Positions 34,867 to 44,581 of a stretch of 64,000 nucleotides of DNA are shown in pieces. Position 1 is the first letter of the stretch; each line of letters opens with the position of its first letter. The DNA comes from Sphingomonas sp. PP-CE-3A-406 (GTDB lineage Bacteria > Pseudomonadota > Alphaproteobacteria > Sphingomonadales > Sphingomonadaceae), in assembly GCF_003688625.1 (NCBI RefSeq), contig NZ_RCWY01000001.1, positions 124,001 through 188,000 on the forward strand. Reading direction: 5' to 3'. The notes under the pieces are model-generated. The model was not told the DNA's origin and did no database searches. It saw only the letters and a list, made by a program, of their open reading frames with translations. Position numbers and translations under genes: made by a program.

Positions 34867-35787
34867 ATGGACGCAAAGGCTGAAACATCGATGGGCGTGG
34901 GAGCCGATCGCGCCCGATCGCTGGAGGTCTTCGCCGCGGTGATGCGCGCGGGCAGTTTTTCGGGTGCCGGCCGCGCGCTGGGGCTGACGCCGTCCGCGGT
35001 TGCGCGGTCGATCGATCGGATCGAGGCACGGCTCGGCGTCAGGCTGCTCCTGCGCTCGACCCGCGCGCTGACGCCGACCGCGGAGGGACAGGCTTATTTC
35101 CAGAGCGCGCGCCGGATTCTCGCCGACCTCGACGACGCCGAACAGCAGATTGCCGACCAGGGCGCGCCGCGTGGTCGGTTGCGGGTCAGCGCTGCGCTGT
35201 CGCACGGACGCTTGTGCGTCGTCCCGCTGCTCGGCGAATTCGTCCGCCGCTATCCGCACATCGTGCTCGATTTCGCGCTGAGCGATTCGATCGTCGATGT
35301 CGCGGCGGGGCAGGCTGACGTCGCGGTCCGGTTCGGCCCGTTGGCGGACAGCCTGCTCACCGCGCGCAAGCTGGGCGAAAGCGGCCGCGTGATCGTCGCG
35401 TCACCCGCCTATCTTGCGCGCTGCGGCATGCCGCCCACGCCCGAAGACCTGCGCGATCATAACTGCTTCAATTTCAATTTCCGCCGGATCGAGCCGGTCT
35501 GGCCGTTCCGGCGCGACGGCCACGACATCGCGCTGTCGGTAAAGGGCAATATCGAGGCCAATAACGGCGAGACGGTCGCCCAACTCGCCGTCGCCGGGGT
35601 CGGGATCGCGCGTGTCGGCACGTTCAGCGTCGCCGACGATATCGCCGCGGGCCGGCTGGTCCCCCTTTTCGAGGACCTCAACCCTGGCGACGTCGAACTC
35701 ATCCACGCAGTCTTCGTCGGTGGCGTCAACATGCCCGCGCGCGTCCGCGTGTTCGTCGATTTCCTCGCCGCGCGCTTGGCGGCATAG
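34867..35787 (+). CDS. LysR family transcriptional regulator
   Basis: This 306-residue regulator has an N-terminal winged helix-turn-helix (FAAVMRAGSFSGAGRALGLTPSAVARSIDRIEARLG) and a two-lobed effector domain starting near residue 95 (GRLRVSAALSHGR). The ATG at 34867 is chosen for GAAGGA nine bases upstream; a GTG at 34846 is the alternative. It is divergent from the aldo-keto reductase/MFS pair across an 87-base gap and most likely controls it. The effector is unknown. Confidence 0.88.
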   Translation: MDAKAETSMGVGADRARSLEVFAAVMRAGSFSGAGRALGLTPSAVARSIDRIEARLGVRLLLRSTRALTPTAEGQAYFQSARRILADLDDAEQQIADQGAPRGRLRVSAALSHGRLCVVPLLGEFVRRYPHIVLDFALSDSIVDVAAGQADVAVRFGPLADSLLTARKLGESGRVIVASPAYLARCGMPPTPEDLRDHNCFNFNFRRIEPVWPFRRDGHDIALSVKGNIEANNGETVAQLAVAGVGIARVGTFSVADDIAAGRLVPLFEDLNPGDVELIHAVFVGGVNMPARVRVFVDFLAARLAA

Positions 35788-35986
35788 CGCGGGCAACGCT
35801 TCCTCGTGCCGTCCGCCGCCTTGTCATGCGCAAACCGTTTCAGATTTTTACGAATGCTTCCGCCGTTTCCGGCCTAAGGTAGACGCTATTTCGGGCACGG
35901 TTGCCAGCATGAGACAGGTTGGCTTGGCGGTGTGCCAGTATATCTGCAGGTCTATATGCTCGGCCTGACGTTCGCGTTGACGAGCA

Positions 35987-36565
35987 TCAGGTCGGACATG
36001 ATCGGTCTCCGGTTCGGTGATCTCGCTGAACATCGGCGTGCGAGCGTTGCCAGGTCCGTCGCCAGACGAGCGGGGTCACGCCGACCACGCGGCGGAACAG
36101 CCGGGTCAGGTGCGCCTGATCGGTCAGCCCGCAGGCATAGGCGATCTGGCTAAGCGTCTCGTCGGTCCGCAACATCAGCGTCTGCGCGCGACGCACGCGC
36201 TGACGGATCAGGAACCCGTGCGGGGTTTCGCCCGTCGTCACCTTGAAGGCGCGACAGAAATGCCCGGTGCTGAGCCGTGCGACTTCGGCCAGCGCGTCGA
36301 GACCGACCGTCGATCCCAGCCACCGCTCGATATGCTGGACGACGCCGCGCAACTGCCACGCAGCGAGTCCGCCCTTGACCGGCCCGGTTTTTCGGATCGG
36401 CTGCGGATCGTCCTCGACGAACATTGCCGCAAGCCGCTCGAGGTAATGGCGTGCGACGTGCGGATTGTGATCGAGCGTGCTGACCGCGTTTGCCAGCAGA
36501 CCCGCCGCAACGGATGGTGCGAACGCGCGAGGCAGGACCGTCGCCGTTGGGGCAGTGTGCAGCAT
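35987..36565 (-). CDS. AraC family transcriptional regulator
   Basis: This 192-residue protein has a typical double helix-turn-helix at the C-terminus: IERWLGSTVGLDALAEVARLSTGHFCRAFK and then TLSQIAYACGLTDQAHLTRLFRRVVGVTP. The N-terminal ~75 residues are short and show no AraC sugar-binding cupin. The start at 36565 is supported by AGGGAGA eight bases upstream. It stands alone between a LysR gene and a response regulator gene, so its targets cannot be inferred. Confidence 0.83.
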   Translation of the reverse strand: MLHTAPTATVLPRAFAPSVAAGLLANAVSTLDHNPHVARHYLERLAAMFVEDDPQPIRKTGPVKGGLAAWQLRGVVQHIERWLGSTVGLDALAEVARLSTGHFCRAFKVTTGETPHGFLIRQRVRRAQTLMLRTDETLSQIAYACGLTDQAHLTRLFRRVVGVTPLVWRRTWQRSHADVQRDHRTGDRSCPT

Positions 36566-36681
36566 CGTCTGATCTCCCTCGCAACCTGTGCGGAGGACCA
36601 TAACGGATGTGTATCGATCGGCTGCGCCCCGGCCGGGGTGGCGATCGCCCCCTCTTTAGTGGGGCGCGGTACCGCCCAGGA

Positions 36682-37311
36682 TCAGAGCTCGATGATCCCG
36701 CGCTTGGCCGCGATCGTCACCGCGTGCGTGCGATCCGAGGCGCCGAGTTTAGCGAAGATCAGCTTCATATGGCCCTTCACGGTTTCCTCCGTGACGGCCA
36801 GCCTTGCCGCGATCTGCTTGTTGGAATTGCCCGACGCGGCGAGCGACAACACGCCGATCTCGCGCTCGGTCAGCGCATCCTCGATGACGTGGAAGGCGAT
36901 GCTCGACGCGACCTGCGCGTTGAGATGCTTGCCACCGGCATGGACCGAGCGGATCGTATCGAGCAGTTCCTTGCGGAGCGTGTTCTTGAGCAGATAGCCG
37001 GCGGCCCCGGCGCGCAACGCGCGCAACGCCTGCGCATCGCCGGAATAGGTCGTCAGCACGATGATACGCGCCTGCGGCCAGTGGCTGCGCATCGCGGCGA
37101 TGGTGTCGACGCCGCCGATCCCCGGCATCTGCAGGTCCATCAGGACGATGTCGGGCAGATGCGTCGGGTATAGCGCGAGCGCCTGTTCGCCGGACTCGGC
37201 CTCCGCGACGAGCGCGAGATCCGTTTGCGTTTCGATCACGGCTCTTACCCCCTCGCGGAGGAAGGGGTGATCGTCAACGATCATGATGCGGATCTGCGGC
37301 GATGACGACAC
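36682..37311 (-). CDS. NarL/FixJ-type two-component response regulator
   Basis: This 209-residue regulator has an N-terminal receiver with IVDDHPFLREG (acidic pair), the phosphoacceptor Asp59 in LMDLQMPG, the Thr of VLTTYSG and the Lys of LLKNTLRKEL. A LuxR-type DNA-binding domain follows (LTEREIGVLSLAASGNSNKQIAARLAVTEETVKGHMKLIFAKLG). The GTG at 37311 or the ATG at 37284 may be the start; no strong ribosome site decides it. It probably works with the HisKA_3-type sensor kinase at 38200-41205, which is on the other strand beyond one small gene. Confidence 0.9.
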   Translation of the reverse strand: MSSSPQIRIMIVDDHPFLREGVRAVIETQTDLALVAEAESGEQALALYPTHLPDIVLMDLQMPGIGGVDTIAAMRSHWPQARIIVLTTYSGDAQALRALRAGAAGYLLKNTLRKELLDTIRSVHAGGKHLNAQVASSIAFHVIEDALTEREIGVLSLAASGNSNKQIAARLAVTEETVKGHMKLIFAKLGASDRTHAVTIAAKRGIIEL

Positions 37312-37388
37312 GGCGAACTCATGAGGTTGGGAACTGTGAAGCGGAAACCCTGCGCCGTGTCCGATGGACGTGGCAAGCCGCCGATTCA

Positions 37389-38003
37389 TCAGCGCACGGC
37401 CAACCGGTCGAAGGAGTCGCGGAAGACCTCCGCCACCGCTTCGAACCGTGCTGCTCCGACACAGAATAGCCAACGCGACAATGTCCCAGGTCGAGCCGGG
37501 TGTCGATCGTCGGGGAGCGCATCGAACAGCCCCGCCAGCATCGCCTCCGGTGTTCCAGCTAGACCGTCGGGGTGGAGGCCGCTGTCGAGGAGGCTTGGCG
37601 CGAACGCGGCGGACTCGGCGTCGAGGCGGATCGTTTCGCGCGCTGCCGTCGCGACCGCCTGGCGCATCACGGCCGGCGTCCACGCCGCCGGGTTGCCGAG
37701 TCCGATTGCAAGGACGGTGGTCGCCTGGATCGGTCGCGCCGGCGCCGACAGCGTCAGGACCTCGCCCGGCTCGGCACGGAATATTCCGTCGGCGCGCAAC
37801 CGCGTGATCGCGCCGCCCAGTGCCGCATCGAGATTACCCAAGCCACCGCCGGGCTTGTTCCGTCCGATCTCGTAAGAGAACACCCCTGCGATCGCCACTG
37901 CGACTTCCGCGCTCACCGCATCGCGCGGCGCGACATCGATGCGAACGCCCCGCCATCTCCCAATCGCCACCGCGTCGTCTGCACGGCCATCCATCGGCGG
38001 CAT
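37389..38003 (-). CDS. Protein resembling the N-terminal domain of M17 leucyl aminopeptidases
   Basis: This 204-residue protein resembles the macro-fold N-terminal domain of M17 cytosol aminopeptidases: GGGLGNLDAALGGAITRLRADGIF, then EVLTLSAPARPIQATTVLAIGLGNP and AVMRQAVATAARETIRL. The catalytic C-terminal domain, with its two-metal site, is absent, so it is not a peptidase. The start at 38003 is chosen for GGGAGA six bases upstream; a frame to 38063 is longer by 20 residues. It sits between a response regulator and a divergent sensor kinase and may bind a ligand such as a nucleotide or peptide; that is inference. Confidence 0.6.
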   Translation of the reverse strand: MPPMDGRADDAVAIGRWRGVRIDVAPRDAVSAEVAVAIAGVFSYEIGRNKPGGGLGNLDAALGGAITRLRADGIFRAEPGEVLTLSAPARPIQATTVLAIGLGNPAAWTPAVMRQAVATAARETIRLDAESAAFAPSLLDSGLHPDGLAGTPEAMLAGLFDALPDDRHPARPGTLSRWLFCVGAARFEAVAEVFRDSFDRLAVR

Positions 38004-38199
38004 CCTGTTCTCCCGTGGGTCCGATCCGGGACCTTTCCCATCGCCTAGCATAGTGACACGCAAGGATCGTGGATCGGGCTGACGGAATTTGGATAATCAT
38101 GACGTTCGCTGGCGAAGCGGTCGGCATCGAAAGTCGCGTATAATCGCAACGCTTGCTTTTGGTTGTTTCGTCAGCGTAACGTAGATCATCGTCGCGGGG

Positions 38200-41100
38200 G
38201 TGGACATCGTCATACTATCTGCACGATCTGGCTATCTGCGCACGATCGGGCGTCGGGCAATCATCCGCCTGCTGGTGGGGATCGCCTGCTTCCTGACGCT
38301 GACGACTGGCGCATCGGCACTCGATCCCGCGCGGACGATCGCCCAACTGCGCCATTCGCGCTGGACGCTGGGCGATGGTGCGCCCGGCAATATTCGTGCG
38401 ATCGCTCAAGGGCGCGATGGTTATCTCTGGCTCGGCACCGCAACCGGTCTCTACCGGTTCGACGGACTAGTTTTCGAGCGGATCGTCCCCGTCGACGCGG
38501 AGACCTATCGCTCGCCCCAGATCACCGCGTTGCTGGCTGCCCGCAACGGAGACATCTGGGTCGGCTATGACTTTGGCGGTGTCGCGGTGGTCCGCGGCGG
38601 TATCCTCAAAGGCGCCAACCCGTCGCCCCCCATCGGCGGCGTCAACCGGATCGTCGAGGGGCGCGACGGCGCGATCTGGTTCGCGGTGGAATCGAAGGGC
38701 AGGTTGGTCCTCAGCCGATTGTCGGACGGGCGCTGGTCCCGGTTCGGGGCGCGGCAGGGCATACCCGACACCGCGATCGGCGATATCCTGAGTACGTCCA
38801 GGGGGATCTATGTGTCGGCTCGTCCCCGGATGCTGCTGCTCAAACCCGGGGGCACGCGGTTCATCGACGCCGGGATCCCGATCGACACCTATACCGCGCT
38901 TGCCGAAAGTCCGGGCGGTCGCCTTTGGCAATGGAATGGCGACCGGATCCGGCCGGTGACGGGCGGGGGCAGCACGTTTCGATCGGGGCCTGTCACGACG
39001 CCCTTCGTATTCCCCAAGCCGGTGTTCGACCGTGACGGCAATCTCTGGCTGCTGGGGCAGGACACCGGGCTGGGACGACTGCCAGCCGGATCGCTCGATC
39101 GTCCCGCAAACCGCGATCCTATCCAGATGTTCACCGAGACGCAGGGGCTGACGGCATCGCTGACGCTGTCGATGCTGGAGGACCGCGAGGGCAATATCTG
39201 GGTTGGTACCGAGTCCGGGCTCGACCGCTTCTCGCCAAGCAATATCGTCCAGCCGGGGAACACCGAGGCCCTCGTATCGGGATTCGTCGGACCGACCGGC
39301 AGCGGGCCTGTCTTCGTCGCGGGGCTGTCCGGCGTGTACCGAATTGCCCGGGACGGCAAACCCGTGATGATCTTCCGGGTGGCGGATATCGGCGTGCTGT
39401 GCGGCGACAGTCGCCACGTGCTGGTTGTCAGCATGCGCGGCAAATGGCTGCTCGACATCGACCGATCGGGCAACCCTCGCAAGGTGACGTCAGTCCGCGG
39501 TCCGCTATCGATGACCTGCGCGCTGGATACCAATGGCCAGTTCTGGACGGGGGCGGACCGGGTCTACCGGGTCGCCGGTGACAGTCTCCAGCCGGTCGGT
39601 GGCGCGGCAGGCACCGCCGGCTCCACCATATCCCGGCTCCGCAGCGATGGCGCGGGCGGGGTCGTGTTCGCGCGTGTTTTCCACGGGTTTTCGCGGCTCA
39701 AGGACGGCATCGAGACCCGGCTCTGGCGGCGCGAGGATCACGTCGTCGGCTCCACCCGGACGATGGTGCCCAGCCGCCGCGGCCTGCTGATCGTCGGCGA
39801 CCAGGGGCTGGCCCGCTATGACGGCCATCGACTCGCATCGCTGACCGATCGCACGTACCCGTTCCTCGTCGGGCTGACCGGCTTGATCCAGACCGCGGAC
39901 GGATCGACCTGGGTGATCGGGACGACCGGAATCGTCCGGATGGCGACCGTCGCGCTGGATGCGGCGTTGGCGCATCCCGGCACGCCGCTCCCCTTCGAAC
40001 GCTTCGGGTATCAGGAGGATTTTCGCGCACGCTCGAACCTGGTCGATGCGAACGACATCGCCGAGGACGCGGCGGGGCGATTGTGGTTCGCGACCAACAA
40101 GGGCCTGGCGATGATCGAACCCCGCCACGTGTCGCGCAACCGTTTGCCGCCGACCGTCCAGATCCGTTCGCTCGATTCCGGGGGCGCCGCGCTGGCGCCC
40201 GGAACGCGGCCGGTCGTGTTTCCCGCCGGCACCAATCATGTCAGGATCCGCTACACCGCGCTGAGCCTGACCAACGCGACCGCGAACCGCTTCCGGTACC
40301 GGATCGAGGGGATCGATCGCGACTGGGTCGACGCCGTCGAAGCCCGTGAAGCGCTGTATACCAATCTCGGCCCCGGCACGTATCGCTTCCGGGTGATCGC
40401 CGCCAACAATGACGGCGTCTGGAACCGCGACGGCGCGGTGATGGCCTTCACGATCGCGCCGCGTTTCTATCAGACCTACGCGTTCGTCGCGCTGTGCGTC
40501 GCCGCCATCCTGATGCTGGGGTGGCTGCTGTATCGCCGCCGGGTTCGCGCGATCGCCGATCGCACGCGTGGCCGGTTCGAGGTCCAGCTGGCGGAGCGCG
40601 AACGCATCGCTCGCGAGCTTCACGACACGCTGTTGCAGGGGTTCCAGGGGCTGATGCTGCGCTTCCAGTCGGTCGTCGAACTGTTGCCGCGCGGCGACCG
40701 TGCGCGGACCAGCCTGGAGGGCGTGCTGGAGCGGGCCGACGACGTGCTGCTCGACGGCCGGGACCGGGTCCGGTTCCTGCGCGACAATATGGAACCGGTG
40801 GTGCTGCCTGCGTTGCTGACCGCGATTACCGAAGACATCGTCGCGCCGCCGCTGACCTGGGACCTGGACGTGGAGGGCGTCCAGCGACCGGTCTGTGCAC
40901 CGGTCGCCGACGAGATTGCGCAGATCGTCCGCGAAGCGCTCGCCAATGCGGTGCGTCATGCCAAGGCGGATCGCATCGGTGTCGCCATCCGATCGGGTTC
41001 CGACAAGCTTGTCATCACCGTGACGGACGACGGTGTCGGCCTTCCGTCCGGCGTTCTCGAAAAGGGGCATAGACCCGGCCATTATGGCCTGATCGGCATG

Positions 41101-41205
41101 CGTGAACGTGCCGTCGCGATGGGCGGAATGCTTGCGGTCCGGTCCGACCCCAAATCCGGTACGGAGATCAGCGTGACGATCCCGGCGCGGATCGCCTATC
41201 GATGA
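38200..41205 (+). CDS. Beta-propeller sensor histidine kinase (Reg_prop / Y_Y_Y / HisKA_3)
   Basis: This 1001-residue membrane kinase has a signal-anchor or signal peptide (LLVGIACFLTLTTGASA). A large periplasmic sensor follows, made of repeated propeller blades (for example GYLWLGTATGLYRFDG, GDIWVGYDFGG, GNIWVGTESGLDRFS, GRLWFATNKGLAMIE), then a Y_Y_Y domain (about 645-745). One membrane helix (FVALCVAAILMLGWLLYRR) precedes a HisKA_3 dimerisation domain with phospho-His808 in RIARELHDTLLQGFQ. The HATPase has REALANAVRHAKA and DDGVGLP. Related kinases sense sugars or cell-wall fragments. The start is a GTG at 38200. Confidence 0.88.
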   Translation: MDIVILSARSGYLRTIGRRAIIRLLVGIACFLTLTTGASALDPARTIAQLRHSRWTLGDGAPGNIRAIAQGRDGYLWLGTATGLYRFDGLVFERIVPVDAETYRSPQITALLAARNGDIWVGYDFGGVAVVRGGILKGANPSPPIGGVNRIVEGRDGAIWFAVESKGRLVLSRLSDGRWSRFGARQGIPDTAIGDILSTSRGIYVSARPRMLLLKPGGTRFIDAGIPIDTYTALAESPGGRLWQWNGDRIRPVTGGGSTFRSGPVTTPFVFPKPVFDRDGNLWLLGQDTGLGRLPAGSLDRPANRDPIQMFTETQGLTASLTLSMLEDREGNIWVGTESGLDRFSPSNIVQPGNTEALVSGFVGPTGSGPVFVAGLSGVYRIARDGKPVMIFRVADIGVLCGDSRHVLVVSMRGKWLLDIDRSGNPRKVTSVRGPLSMTCALDTNGQFWTGADRVYRVAGDSLQPVGGAAGTAGSTISRLRSDGAGGVVFARVFHGFSRLKDGIETRLWRREDHVVGSTRTMVPSRRGLLIVGDQGLARYDGHRLASLTDRTYPFLVGLTGLIQTADGSTWVIGTTGIVRMATVALDAALAHPGTPLPFERFGYQEDFRARSNLVDANDIAEDAAGRLWFATNKGLAMIEPRHVSRNRLPPTVQIRSLDSGGAALAPGTRPVVFPAGTNHVRIRYTALSLTNATANRFRYRIEGIDRDWVDAVEAREALYTNLGPGTYRFRVIAANNDGVWNRDGAVMAFTIAPRFYQTYAFVALCVAAILMLGWLLYRRRVRAIADRTRGRFEVQLAERERIARELHDTLLQGFQGLMLRFQSVVELLPRGDRARTSLEGVLERADDVLLDGRDRVRFLRDNMEPVVLPALLTAITEDIVAPPLTWDLDVEGVQRPVCAPVADEIAQIVREALANAVRHAKADRIGVAIRSGSDKLVITVTDDGVGLPSGVLEKGHRPGHYGLIGMRERAVAMGGMLAVRSDPKSGTEISVTIPARIAYR

Positions 41206-41235
41206 GCGGGAAGGCGACGATCGTCACCCTCCCGC
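41206..41235. terminator. Hairpin between convergent kinase and hydrolase genes
   Basis: GCGGGA and TCCCGC enclose the palindrome GACGATCGTC, directly after the sensor kinase stop and before the end of the opposing hydrolase gene. It can fold on both strands and may serve as a shared bidirectional terminator, though no T-run follows. Confidence 0.45.
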
Positions 41236-41249
41236 CGATCGCGTAGCGC

Positions 41250-42224
41250 TCAGCTCTTCACGAACGCGAGCAGATCCGGGTTGATGACGTCGGCATGCGT
41301 CGTCAGCATCCCATGCGGAAAACCCTTGTAGATCTTGAGCGTCGCGTTCTGGAGCAGTTTGGCCTGGAGCACGGCGGCATTGGCGAACGGCACGATCTGG
41401 TCGTCGTCGCCCTGCAGCACGAGGGTGGGGACCGTGATCGCCTTGAGGTCGGCGGTCTGGTCGGTCTCGGAGAACGCCTTGATCCCCTCGTAATGCGCGA
41501 GCGCGCCGCCCATCATGCCCTGGCGCCACCAATTGTCGACGACCCCCTGCGACAGCTTTTCGGTCGGCCGGTTGAAGCCGTAGAACGGCCCCGACGCGAG
41601 ATCGATGTAGAATTGCGCGCGATTGTCCGCGAGCGCTTTGCGCAGGCCATCGAACACCGACATCGGCAGGCCGCCGGGATTGCTCGCGGTCTTGAGCATC
41701 ATCGGCGGCACCGAGCTGACCAACACGGCCTTGGCGACGCGGCCCTGCGGCTGGCCGAACTTCGCGACATAGCGCGCGACTTCGCCGCCGCCGGTCGAGT
41801 GACCGATATGCACCGCGCGCTTCAGGTCGAGATGCTCGACGACCGCGGAAGCGTCCGCCGCGTAATGGTCCATATCGTTGCCGGTATCGACCTGCGACGA
41901 CCGGCCGTGCCCGCGGCGATCATGCGCGACGACGCGGTAGCCCTCGGCCAGGAAGAACAGCATCTGCGTGTCCCAGTCGTCCGACGACAGCGGCCAGCCG
42001 TGATGGAACACGATCGGCTGCGCCTCCTTCGGACCCCAGTCCTTGTAGAAGATGTCGGTGCCGTCCTTGGTCTTGATGAATCCGCTGCTCATTTTCGTAA
42101 CTCCGTTCGATCGAGGGGGAAGGGGGGAGGCGAAGGTCATCGTCGGCAGAAGGGTCGCCGCGACCGCGGATGCGGAGGCGATGACGACCGAGCGTCTCGA
42201 CAACTCGCGAAGGGTTTCCGGCAT
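41250..42224 (-). CDS. Exported alpha/beta hydrolase, non-heme chloroperoxidase/arylesterase type
   Basis: This 324-residue hydrolase has a Tat-like signal ([19 protein letters not shown]). The mature domain starts [20 protein letters not shown], with oxyanion [11 protein letters not shown], the nucleophile elbow GHSTGGGE, the acid in QGDDDQIVP and a His in [12 protein letters not shown], which match cofactor-free chloroperoxidase-like esterases. The start at 42224 puts AGAGG eight bases upstream. A second alpha/beta hydrolase gene lies 47 bases upstream on the same strand. Confidence 0.87.
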   Translation of the reverse strand: MPETLRELSRRSVVIASASAVAATLLPTMTFASPLPPRSNGVTKMSSGFIKTKDGTDIFYKDWGPKEAQPIVFHHGWPLSSDDWDTQMLFFLAEGYRVVAHDRRGHGRSSQVDTGNDMDHYAADASAVVEHLDLKRAVHIGHSTGGGEVARYVAKFGQPQGRVAKAVLVSSVPPMMLKTASNPGGLPMSVFDGLRKALADNRAQFYIDLASGPFYGFNRPTEKLSQGVVDNWWRQGMMGGALAHYEGIKAFSETDQTADLKAITVPTLVLQGDDDQIVPFANAAVLQAKLLQNATLKIYKGFPHGMLTTHADVINPDLLAFVKS

Positions 42225-42271
42225 GGGCATGTCCTCTGGTCGCGACACAACGATGTCGCCGGTTCGCGAGC

Positions 42272-43057
42272 TTATGGCGCGATCGCTGCGGCTTCGATCA
42301 GCGCGGCGACGGCCTTCGGGTTGGACGTCATCACCACGTGTGACGCGCCTGGAATCACGATCGTTTTTCTGGCGCCGGCGCGCTTTGCCATGAAGGCATG
42401 CGCGGCGGGGGGAATGTTCAGGTCGGCGCTGCCGTAGATGAACCAGGACGGGATCGTCTTCCACGATGCCGTGAGCGCGCGCTCGTTCAGTGCAGCCTCG
42501 GCGACCGGGCGCTGCGTCGCCGCCATCAGCGCGGCCGGCGCTGCCGGAACATCCGCGGCGAACTGTTTCGCGAACTTGTCCTGCTCGATGTACAGATCCT
42601 TCGTGCCATCGGGCAGCACGACGGGCGGGGCGAGCGCCGCGCCGAGCGTGGCGCCGGGGAACTTGCCGGTCAGTGCGAACGCGCTCTCCCCGACATCCCC
42701 GGCGAAGGCGGCGACATATACGAGTGCCTTGACGTTCGACGCATGCGCAGCCGCTTCGCCGATGACCGGTCCGCCATACGAGTGGCCAACGAGTACGACT
42801 GGGGTCTTCACAGCATTGACGACGCCCGCAACCGACGCCGCGTCACTCGCTACACCGCGCAACGGATTCGACACGGCGATGACGGTATAGCCGTCGCGTC
42901 GAAGCAGTTCGATGACGCCGTTCCACGATCCGGACTCCGCGAACGCGCCGTGGACGAGGATGATGGTCGGGCGCTGGCCCTTCGGCTGCGCCTGTGCGCC
43001 GGCCAACGGCGCGAGCATCGCGGTGGCGACTGCCAAAACGGCGATCCAGTGTTTCAT
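42272..43057 (-). CDS. Exported alpha/beta hydrolase (EstC/salicylate-esterase-like)
   Basis: This 261-residue hydrolase has a signal peptide ([18 protein letters not shown]). It contains [12 protein letters not shown] (oxyanion), nucleophile elbow [12 protein letters not shown] and the His in [12 protein letters not shown] member of the AB_hydrolase_6 type; periplasmic location and esterase activity are inferred. It precedes the chloroperoxidase-like gene, and the two probably share a transcript. Divergent from the TMEM175-type gene. Confidence 0.85.
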   Translation of the reverse strand: MKHWIAVLAVATAMLAPLAGAQAQPKGQRPTIILVHGAFAESGSWNGVIELLRRDGYTVIAVSNPLRGVASDAASVAGVVNAVKTPVVLVGHSYGGPVIGEAAAHASNVKALVYVAAFAGDVGESAFALTGKFPGATLGAALAPPVVLPDGTKDLYIEQDKFAKQFAADVPAAPAALMAATQRPVAEAALNERALTASWKTIPSWFIYGSADLNIPPAAHAFMAKRAGARKTIVIPGASHVVMTSNPKAVAALIEAAAIAP

Positions 43058-43236
43058 AGCGTCTAGCTCCCGAGACAGGCTTCCACACCTGCCATGCCCC
43101 GCCGCCTCGCAATGTTCTTGGCAAATTCTGACGTATTTTGCGCAGGACCGACATATTGCGATTGCAGCGAGGGCGGCCTGCTGTGATCGTCGGCGACGAC
43201 CTGATACCGCTAGCGGAGTTGGAACAGGGAGTGCCT

Positions 43237-43833
43237 ATGACCGAGCGTCGCATGGGACCGGAGCGGGTCGCCGCGTTCACCGATGGCGTCATCGCGATCA
43301 TCATCACGATCATGGTGCTGGAACTCAAGGTTCCCGAAAGCGGTGATCTAGGGGCGCTCGCCGGAAGCGCTCCCATTCTGCTCGCCTATGCGCTGAGTTT
43401 CGTGAACGTCGGGCTGTACTGGAACAACCATCACCACATGTTCTCGGTCGTCGAACGGATCGATGGACGTGTTTTGTGGGCCAATCTGTTCCTGCTGTTC
43501 TGGCTCAGCCTGGTGCCGTTCGTGATCCGCTGGCTCGACGAAACGCAGTTCGCAGCAGGGGCCACCGCCGCCTACGGGATCGTGCTCGGACTGGCGGCAA
43601 TCGGATATTCGCTCACCGAGCGCGCCATCATCGCCTGCAATGGCAAACAGTCGGCCGTTGCGCGAGCGATCGGCTCGGACTGGAAAGGCTGGGGTAGTAT
43701 CGCGCTCTACGCCATAGCGGTGCCGCTAGCGTTCGCGAGCCGCTGGGCCGCGATCGCGCTATACTGTGCCGTCATCGGCTTGTGGCTTATCCCTGACCGC
43801 AGGATCATCCGAGCGTTCAACACTCAGGGTTAA
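43237..43833 (+). CDS. TMEM175-type (DUF1211) membrane protein, putative potassium channel
   Basis: This 198-residue protein carries the family signature RVAAFTDGVIAIIITIMVLEL in helix 1 and the conserved NVGLYWNNHHHMF later. Six helices are visible, as expected for bacterial TMEM175 K+ channels that assemble as tetramers. The ATG at 43237 is chosen because it is followed directly by the signature; an upstream frame to 43138 is non-conserved. It stands between a hydrolase and a TetR gene without an obvious functional partner. Confidence 0.87.
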   Translation: MTERRMGPERVAAFTDGVIAIIITIMVLELKVPESGDLGALAGSAPILLAYALSFVNVGLYWNNHHHMFSVVERIDGRVLWANLFLLFWLSLVPFVIRWLDETQFAAGATAAYGIVLGLAAIGYSLTERAIIACNGKQSAVARAIGSDWKGWGSIALYAIAVPLAFASRWAAIALYCAVIGLWLIPDRRIIRAFNTQG

Positions 43834-43879
43834 TATATAAATGTTGCGGCCAACGAAATCCATTGCACGGACCGTCGCG

Positions 43880-44476
43880 TCAATCTCGCCAAGCTGCCAT
43901 CGCGTGCTTGATCCCGGCTCGGATCGCGCTCGCTGGCACCTCATCTCGAGCTTGGATCGAAATGCCCAGCAAAAGACCATCGTACAATGCGACCAACCCT
44001 GCGATATCCGCGGTTGGGGCGAGATCACCCGCGCTCGCGCCGGCACTGATACACCGGTGCAGCGCGTTTCGCGTAACGTCGCGTTCGGATCGAGTCAGCG
44101 CCCGGATTTGTGCGCTTAGCTCTGACGAGATCGTTGCTGACAGCGTGACCATGCAGCCCTGCGGATGCGCTAGATCGGTCTGCACTGCGACCGAGCCCAT
44201 CAGCGCCTGTTCGAGCCGCGCGCGGGGCGGCAGTCGTTCGTCGTTGAGTGCGTCGACGATGCTGCCATGCCGGGCCAAATATCGCGCCAGCGTTTCCCGA
44301 TACAGCGCTTCCTTCGAGCCGAACGCCGCGTAGAAACTCGCCGACGAGATGTCGCCCATCGCGTAGCGCAGCGTCAGCAGCGATGCACCTTCATACCCGT
44401 GCTCCCAGAACAGGTGCATTGCGCTGTCCAGCGCTGCATCCCGGTCGAACCCACGCGGTCGTCCGCTCCGTGCCAT
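43880..44476 (-). CDS. TetR family transcriptional regulator
   Basis: This 198-residue repressor has an N-terminal HTH (FDRDAALDSAMHLFWEHGYEGASLLTLRYAMGDISSASFYAAFGSKEALY) and a helical ligand domain of the TetR_C type with HPQGCMV. The start at 44476 has GGAG seven bases upstream. It is divergent from an MFS transporter; two near-identical palindromes (44498-44513 and 44552-44567) lie in the gap, one beside each promoter. It probably represses itself and the transporter/dehydrogenase pair. Confidence 0.9.
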   Translation of the reverse strand: MARSGRPRGFDRDAALDSAMHLFWEHGYEGASLLTLRYAMGDISSASFYAAFGSKEALYRETLARYLARHGSIVDALNDERLPPRARLEQALMGSVAVQTDLAHPQGCMVTLSATISSELSAQIRALTRSERDVTRNALHRCISAGASAGDLAPTADIAGLVALYDGLLLGISIQARDEVPASAIRAGIKHAMAAWRD

Positions 44477-44497
44477 AAGTCTCCGCTCCTGAGGTTG

Positions 44498-44513
44498 TGG
44501 ATTAATCGATCCA
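44498..44513. promoter_or_regulatory. TetR operator candidate A
   Basis: TGGATTAATCGATCCA is a palindrome with TGGAT/ATCCA arms. It starts 22 bases upstream of the TetR ATG and matches site B at 14 of 16 positions. Confidence 0.65.
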
Positions 44514-44551
44514 TTATTCGTTGACAAGCCGCGTTCGGTGGTCGACTGCAC

Positions 44552-44567
44552 TGGATCAGTCGATCCA
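44552..44567. promoter_or_regulatory. TetR operator candidate B
   Basis: TGGATCAGTCGATCCA repeats site A with two changes. It ends 15 bases before the GTG of the MFS gene. The centres of A and B are 54 bp apart, about five helical turns, so both could face the same side of the DNA. Confidence 0.65.
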
Positions 44568-44581
44568 GAAGTGAGTATTGC

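Noticed and set aside
39505-41082. A 525-residue minus-strand frame
   Set aside because: It mirrors the sensor kinase; the kinase motifs on the plus strand are complete.
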